Shown here one piece after another: positions 5,084 through 6,700 of a stretch of 6,700 nucleotides of DNA; positions within the stretch are counted from its first letter, which is position 1, and each line of letters starts with the position of its first letter. The notes under the pieces were generated by a model, which was not told the origin of the DNA, did no database searches, and saw only the letters and a program-made list of their open reading frames with translations. The stretch comes from Alphaproteobacteria bacterium (GTDB lineage Bacteria > Pseudomonadota > Alphaproteobacteria > ATCC43930 > CGMCC-115725). The stretch lies in contig JAFAWI010000238.1 in NCBI GenBank assembly GCA_019241915.1, forward strand, positions 1 to 6,700. The letters are read 5' to 3'. The position numbers and the translations under genes were made by a program.

Positions 5084-6700
5084 ATGACGCTGCAACCGAG
5101 GCTGCGCACCATCGCCGTTGCCGGTGCTTTGCTGACCGCCACCGCGACGATCGACGCCGCCGTCGCGGCCGGCGCGGACCAGCTCAAGAGCGACATCGAT
5201 TCGTTTCTCCGCCGGCTGCAGCTGGTGGCGCCCGGACGGCTCCACTGGGACGGCGCCGAAAGCATCGATGTCGGCGACAGCGGCGGCGGCGCGACCGCGA
5301 AACTGGCCAACGCGCGGTTTTCGATCCGCAAGGACCCGGGCGATGCCGCGGCGGTGGCGACGATTACGCTCGATCGCATCGAGATCCGCGAGCGCCCCGC
5401 ACCCGCCGGCGACGACATCACCGAGGTCACGGTCACATTGCCGAATGCCACCGTCACCACGCCCACGGGCGAGGAGGTGCACCTGACGGTGGACGGCGGC
5501 AAGGCTACCGTGACGCTGCAAGGCGACGCCGAACGGCAGCGCGATGTCGGCTTTGAGGTAGCCGCGGCACGGATTGCGGCCAAGGATCATCCCGGTTCAG
5601 TCTCGCTCGGCCCGGTTTCGGGCAGCTGGAAAACGGTTCGCAACGGCGACGGCAGCTGGCGCGGCCCGCTGGCGCTCGACCTGAACCGGATCGCATTCGC
5701 GCTGCCGGACGCGCAGATCGAGGGCTCCGTCGGCCGCATCGCCTACAGCGGCGAGACCGGCGGGCCCAGCCTTGCCGAACTCGATGCGTTTCGCGACCGC
5801 GCCACCGAGATTCGCGACAACTTCCAGCACGATCCCGAAAAGCGCACCCAGGAGATGCTGGCGCTGCTGCCGAAAGTGTTCTCGGTCTTCAGCTATTCGA
5901 ACGGCAATGCCAGCGTTGAGCGGGTGGTCGCAAAGCGTCCGGGCGGCGAGACGCTGGTGGCGCTCGACAAGGCTTGGATCGGCGGCGGCATCGAGGGGTT
6001 TGACCGTGACAAGGCGAGCTTCCGGCTCACGCTTGGTCATGCCGGCCTGTCGCTGGCGCCCTCGGTGCTCGACGAGAACCGCGTGCCGCGCAGCGTCGAC
6101 CTCGATTTCGGCGTCGAGGACATCGCCGTCGCGGTGCTGCGCAGTATCGCCGAAGCCGCCGCACAGGGCGGACCGGAAGCGGACCAGGAGGATCGGCAAA
6201 AGGCCTTTCGGCAGATGCTGGGTGCGTCGATGGCGCTGCAGCCGGTGCTGCGGGTCTATGACGCGATGGTGACCTTCAAAAGCGCCGCTATAGCGGCAAG
6301 CGGGGAGGCGCGCCGTGCGCCGCCGCCGCCGCTCGGTTACGAGGCCTCGGGCGACATCACGGTGCGCGGGTTCGACGCGCTTGGCGACATCGATACTGCC
6401 CAGTTCGACCGGACCTTCCTGCCCCTGATCAAATTCCTCGGCAGCCCGGCTACCGCCGCCGACGGCGCAGCGGTGCTGACTTACCACCTCTCCGGAGCGC
6501 TCGGGCAACCCTTGAAACTTAACGGCAGCGACATCGGCGGCTGGTTCGGCGGCACCGCGACGCATCCGCCGGCGCCGCTCGCGCGTGCGCTGCGTCTGGA
6601 ACAGCCGCCGCTTACCGGCGACGACGTGCGTGCCGTGCAACAGGCCCTGAAGCCGCGGCCCGGACCGCAGTTCGCCGACGGGGTTTACGACAGCGCCACC
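5084..6700 (+). CDS. exported protein of unknown function with C-terminal peptidoglycan-binding-like domain (3' end cut)
   Basis: An open frame of 539 codons with no stop before the window edge. The N-terminus is a signal peptide: basic PRLR, then a hydrophobic stretch IAVAGALLTATA and a likely cleavage near AAVAA/GADQ (about residues 29-31), so the protein should act in the periplasm. Residues about 33-500 are beta-rich with many short alternating hydrophobic strands (TVTLPNATVTTPTGEEVHL is typical) and a charged helical segment near 234-270. I recognise no named family there; a DUF945/DUF2125-like periplasmic repeat fold is only a guess. The last 39 residues (LTGDDVRAVQQAL then DGVYDSAT) match the first half of a peptidoglycan-binding-like domain (PF01471 pattern: L..G.dV..lQ..L...DG.fg..T). 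The ATG at 5084 has GGA 7 bases upstream; an in-frame ATG at 5072 lacks a spaced Shine-Dalgarno and would add four residues. TATACT at 5053-5058 may be a -10 but has no clear -35. The gene is divergent from the thiamine operon. Confidence 0.85.
   Translation, partial: MTLQPRLRTIAVAGALLTATATIDAAVAAGADQLKSDIDSFLRRLQLVAPGRLHWDGAESIDVGDSGGGATAKLANARFSIRKDPGDAAAVATITLDRIEIRERPAPAGDDITEVTVTLPNATVTTPTGEEVHLTVDGGKATVTLQGDAERQRDVGFEVAAARIAAKDHPGSVSLGPVSGSWKTVRNGDGSWRGPLALDLNRIAFALPDAQIEGSVGRIAYSGETGGPSLAELDAFRDRATEIRDNFQHDPEKRTQEMLALLPKVFSVFSYSNGNASVERVVAKRPGGETLVALDKAWIGGGIEGFDRDKASFRLTLGHAGLSLAPSVLDENRVPRSVDLDFGVEDIAVAVLRSIAEAAAQGGPEADQEDRQKAFRQMLGASMALQPVLRVYDAMVTFKSAAIAASGEARRAPPPPLGYEASGDITVRGFDALGDIDTAQFDRTFLPLIKFLGSPATAADGAAVLTYHLSGALGQPLKLNGSDIGGWFGGTATHPPAPLARALRLEQPPLTGDDVRAVQQALKPRPGPQFADGVYDSAT

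Noticed and set aside
4894..6640. Long minus-strand open frames (4894-5583 and 5597-6640) opposite the exported-protein gene
   Set aside because: They are GC-driven antisense shadows: low-complexity Arg/Ala/Ser-rich translations without domains, while the plus-strand frame has a signal peptide, a recognisable domain and continuous coding style.
1..6700. CRISPR array, tRNA/rRNA genes, insertion sequences, defence or toxin-antitoxin genes
   Set aside because: Looked for regularly spaced repeats, transposase motifs and RNA-gene signatures on both strands; none seen apart from the TPP riboswitch and the palindromic repeats listed.

Overview
The window is GC-rich and reads as chromosomal DNA of an alphaproteobacterium, probably from the Rhizobiales (Bradyrhizobium/Rhodopseudomonas/Xanthobacteraceae type). 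I base this on protein style, GC-biased third codon positions, and short CATGCCCGG-type palindromic repeats in gaps between genes. The genus is inference.

Minus strand, in transcription order from about 4830 down to 1: a TPP riboswitch (about 4819-4718) leads into thiO (glycine oxidase), thiS (sulfur-carrier protein, overlapping thiO by 4 bases) and thiG (thiazole synthase). A rhomboid intramembrane protease starts 22 bases after thiG. Behind what looks like its own sigma-70-type promoter (1566-1539) comes a second unit: a fumarylacetoacetate-hydrolase (FAH) family enzyme and a short-chain dehydrogenase/reductase (SDR) that runs off the left edge. The gaps thiS-thiG and FAH-SDR each hold a palindromic repeat sharing the core AAGACGTGGA.

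Plus strand, 5084-6700: one long open frame running off the right edge. It encodes an exported protein with an unrecognised body and the start of a peptidoglycan-binding-like domain at its cut C-terminus. Between it and the thiamine operon lies a strong intrinsic terminator (4984-5011) pointing right, with no recognisable gene upstream of it.

How the genes work together: ThiO oxidises glycine to the imine (dehydroglycine), ThiS carries the sulfur as a C-terminal thiocarboxylate, and ThiG joins these with deoxyxylulose phosphate to make the thiamine thiazole; TPP binding to the leader would shut the operon down. thiC, thiD, thiE and thiF are not in the window. The FAH and SDR enzymes look like a small catabolic pair of unknown substrate.

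The most notable observation concerns the thiO start. The only well-placed start, 6 bases after a Shine-Dalgarno sequence inside the riboswitch, is ATC, and the first canonical start (GTG at 4657) would cut off most of the FAD-binding GxGxxG motif. Otherwise this is a largely ordinary core-metabolism region; I do not see a defence, mobile or CRISPR system.
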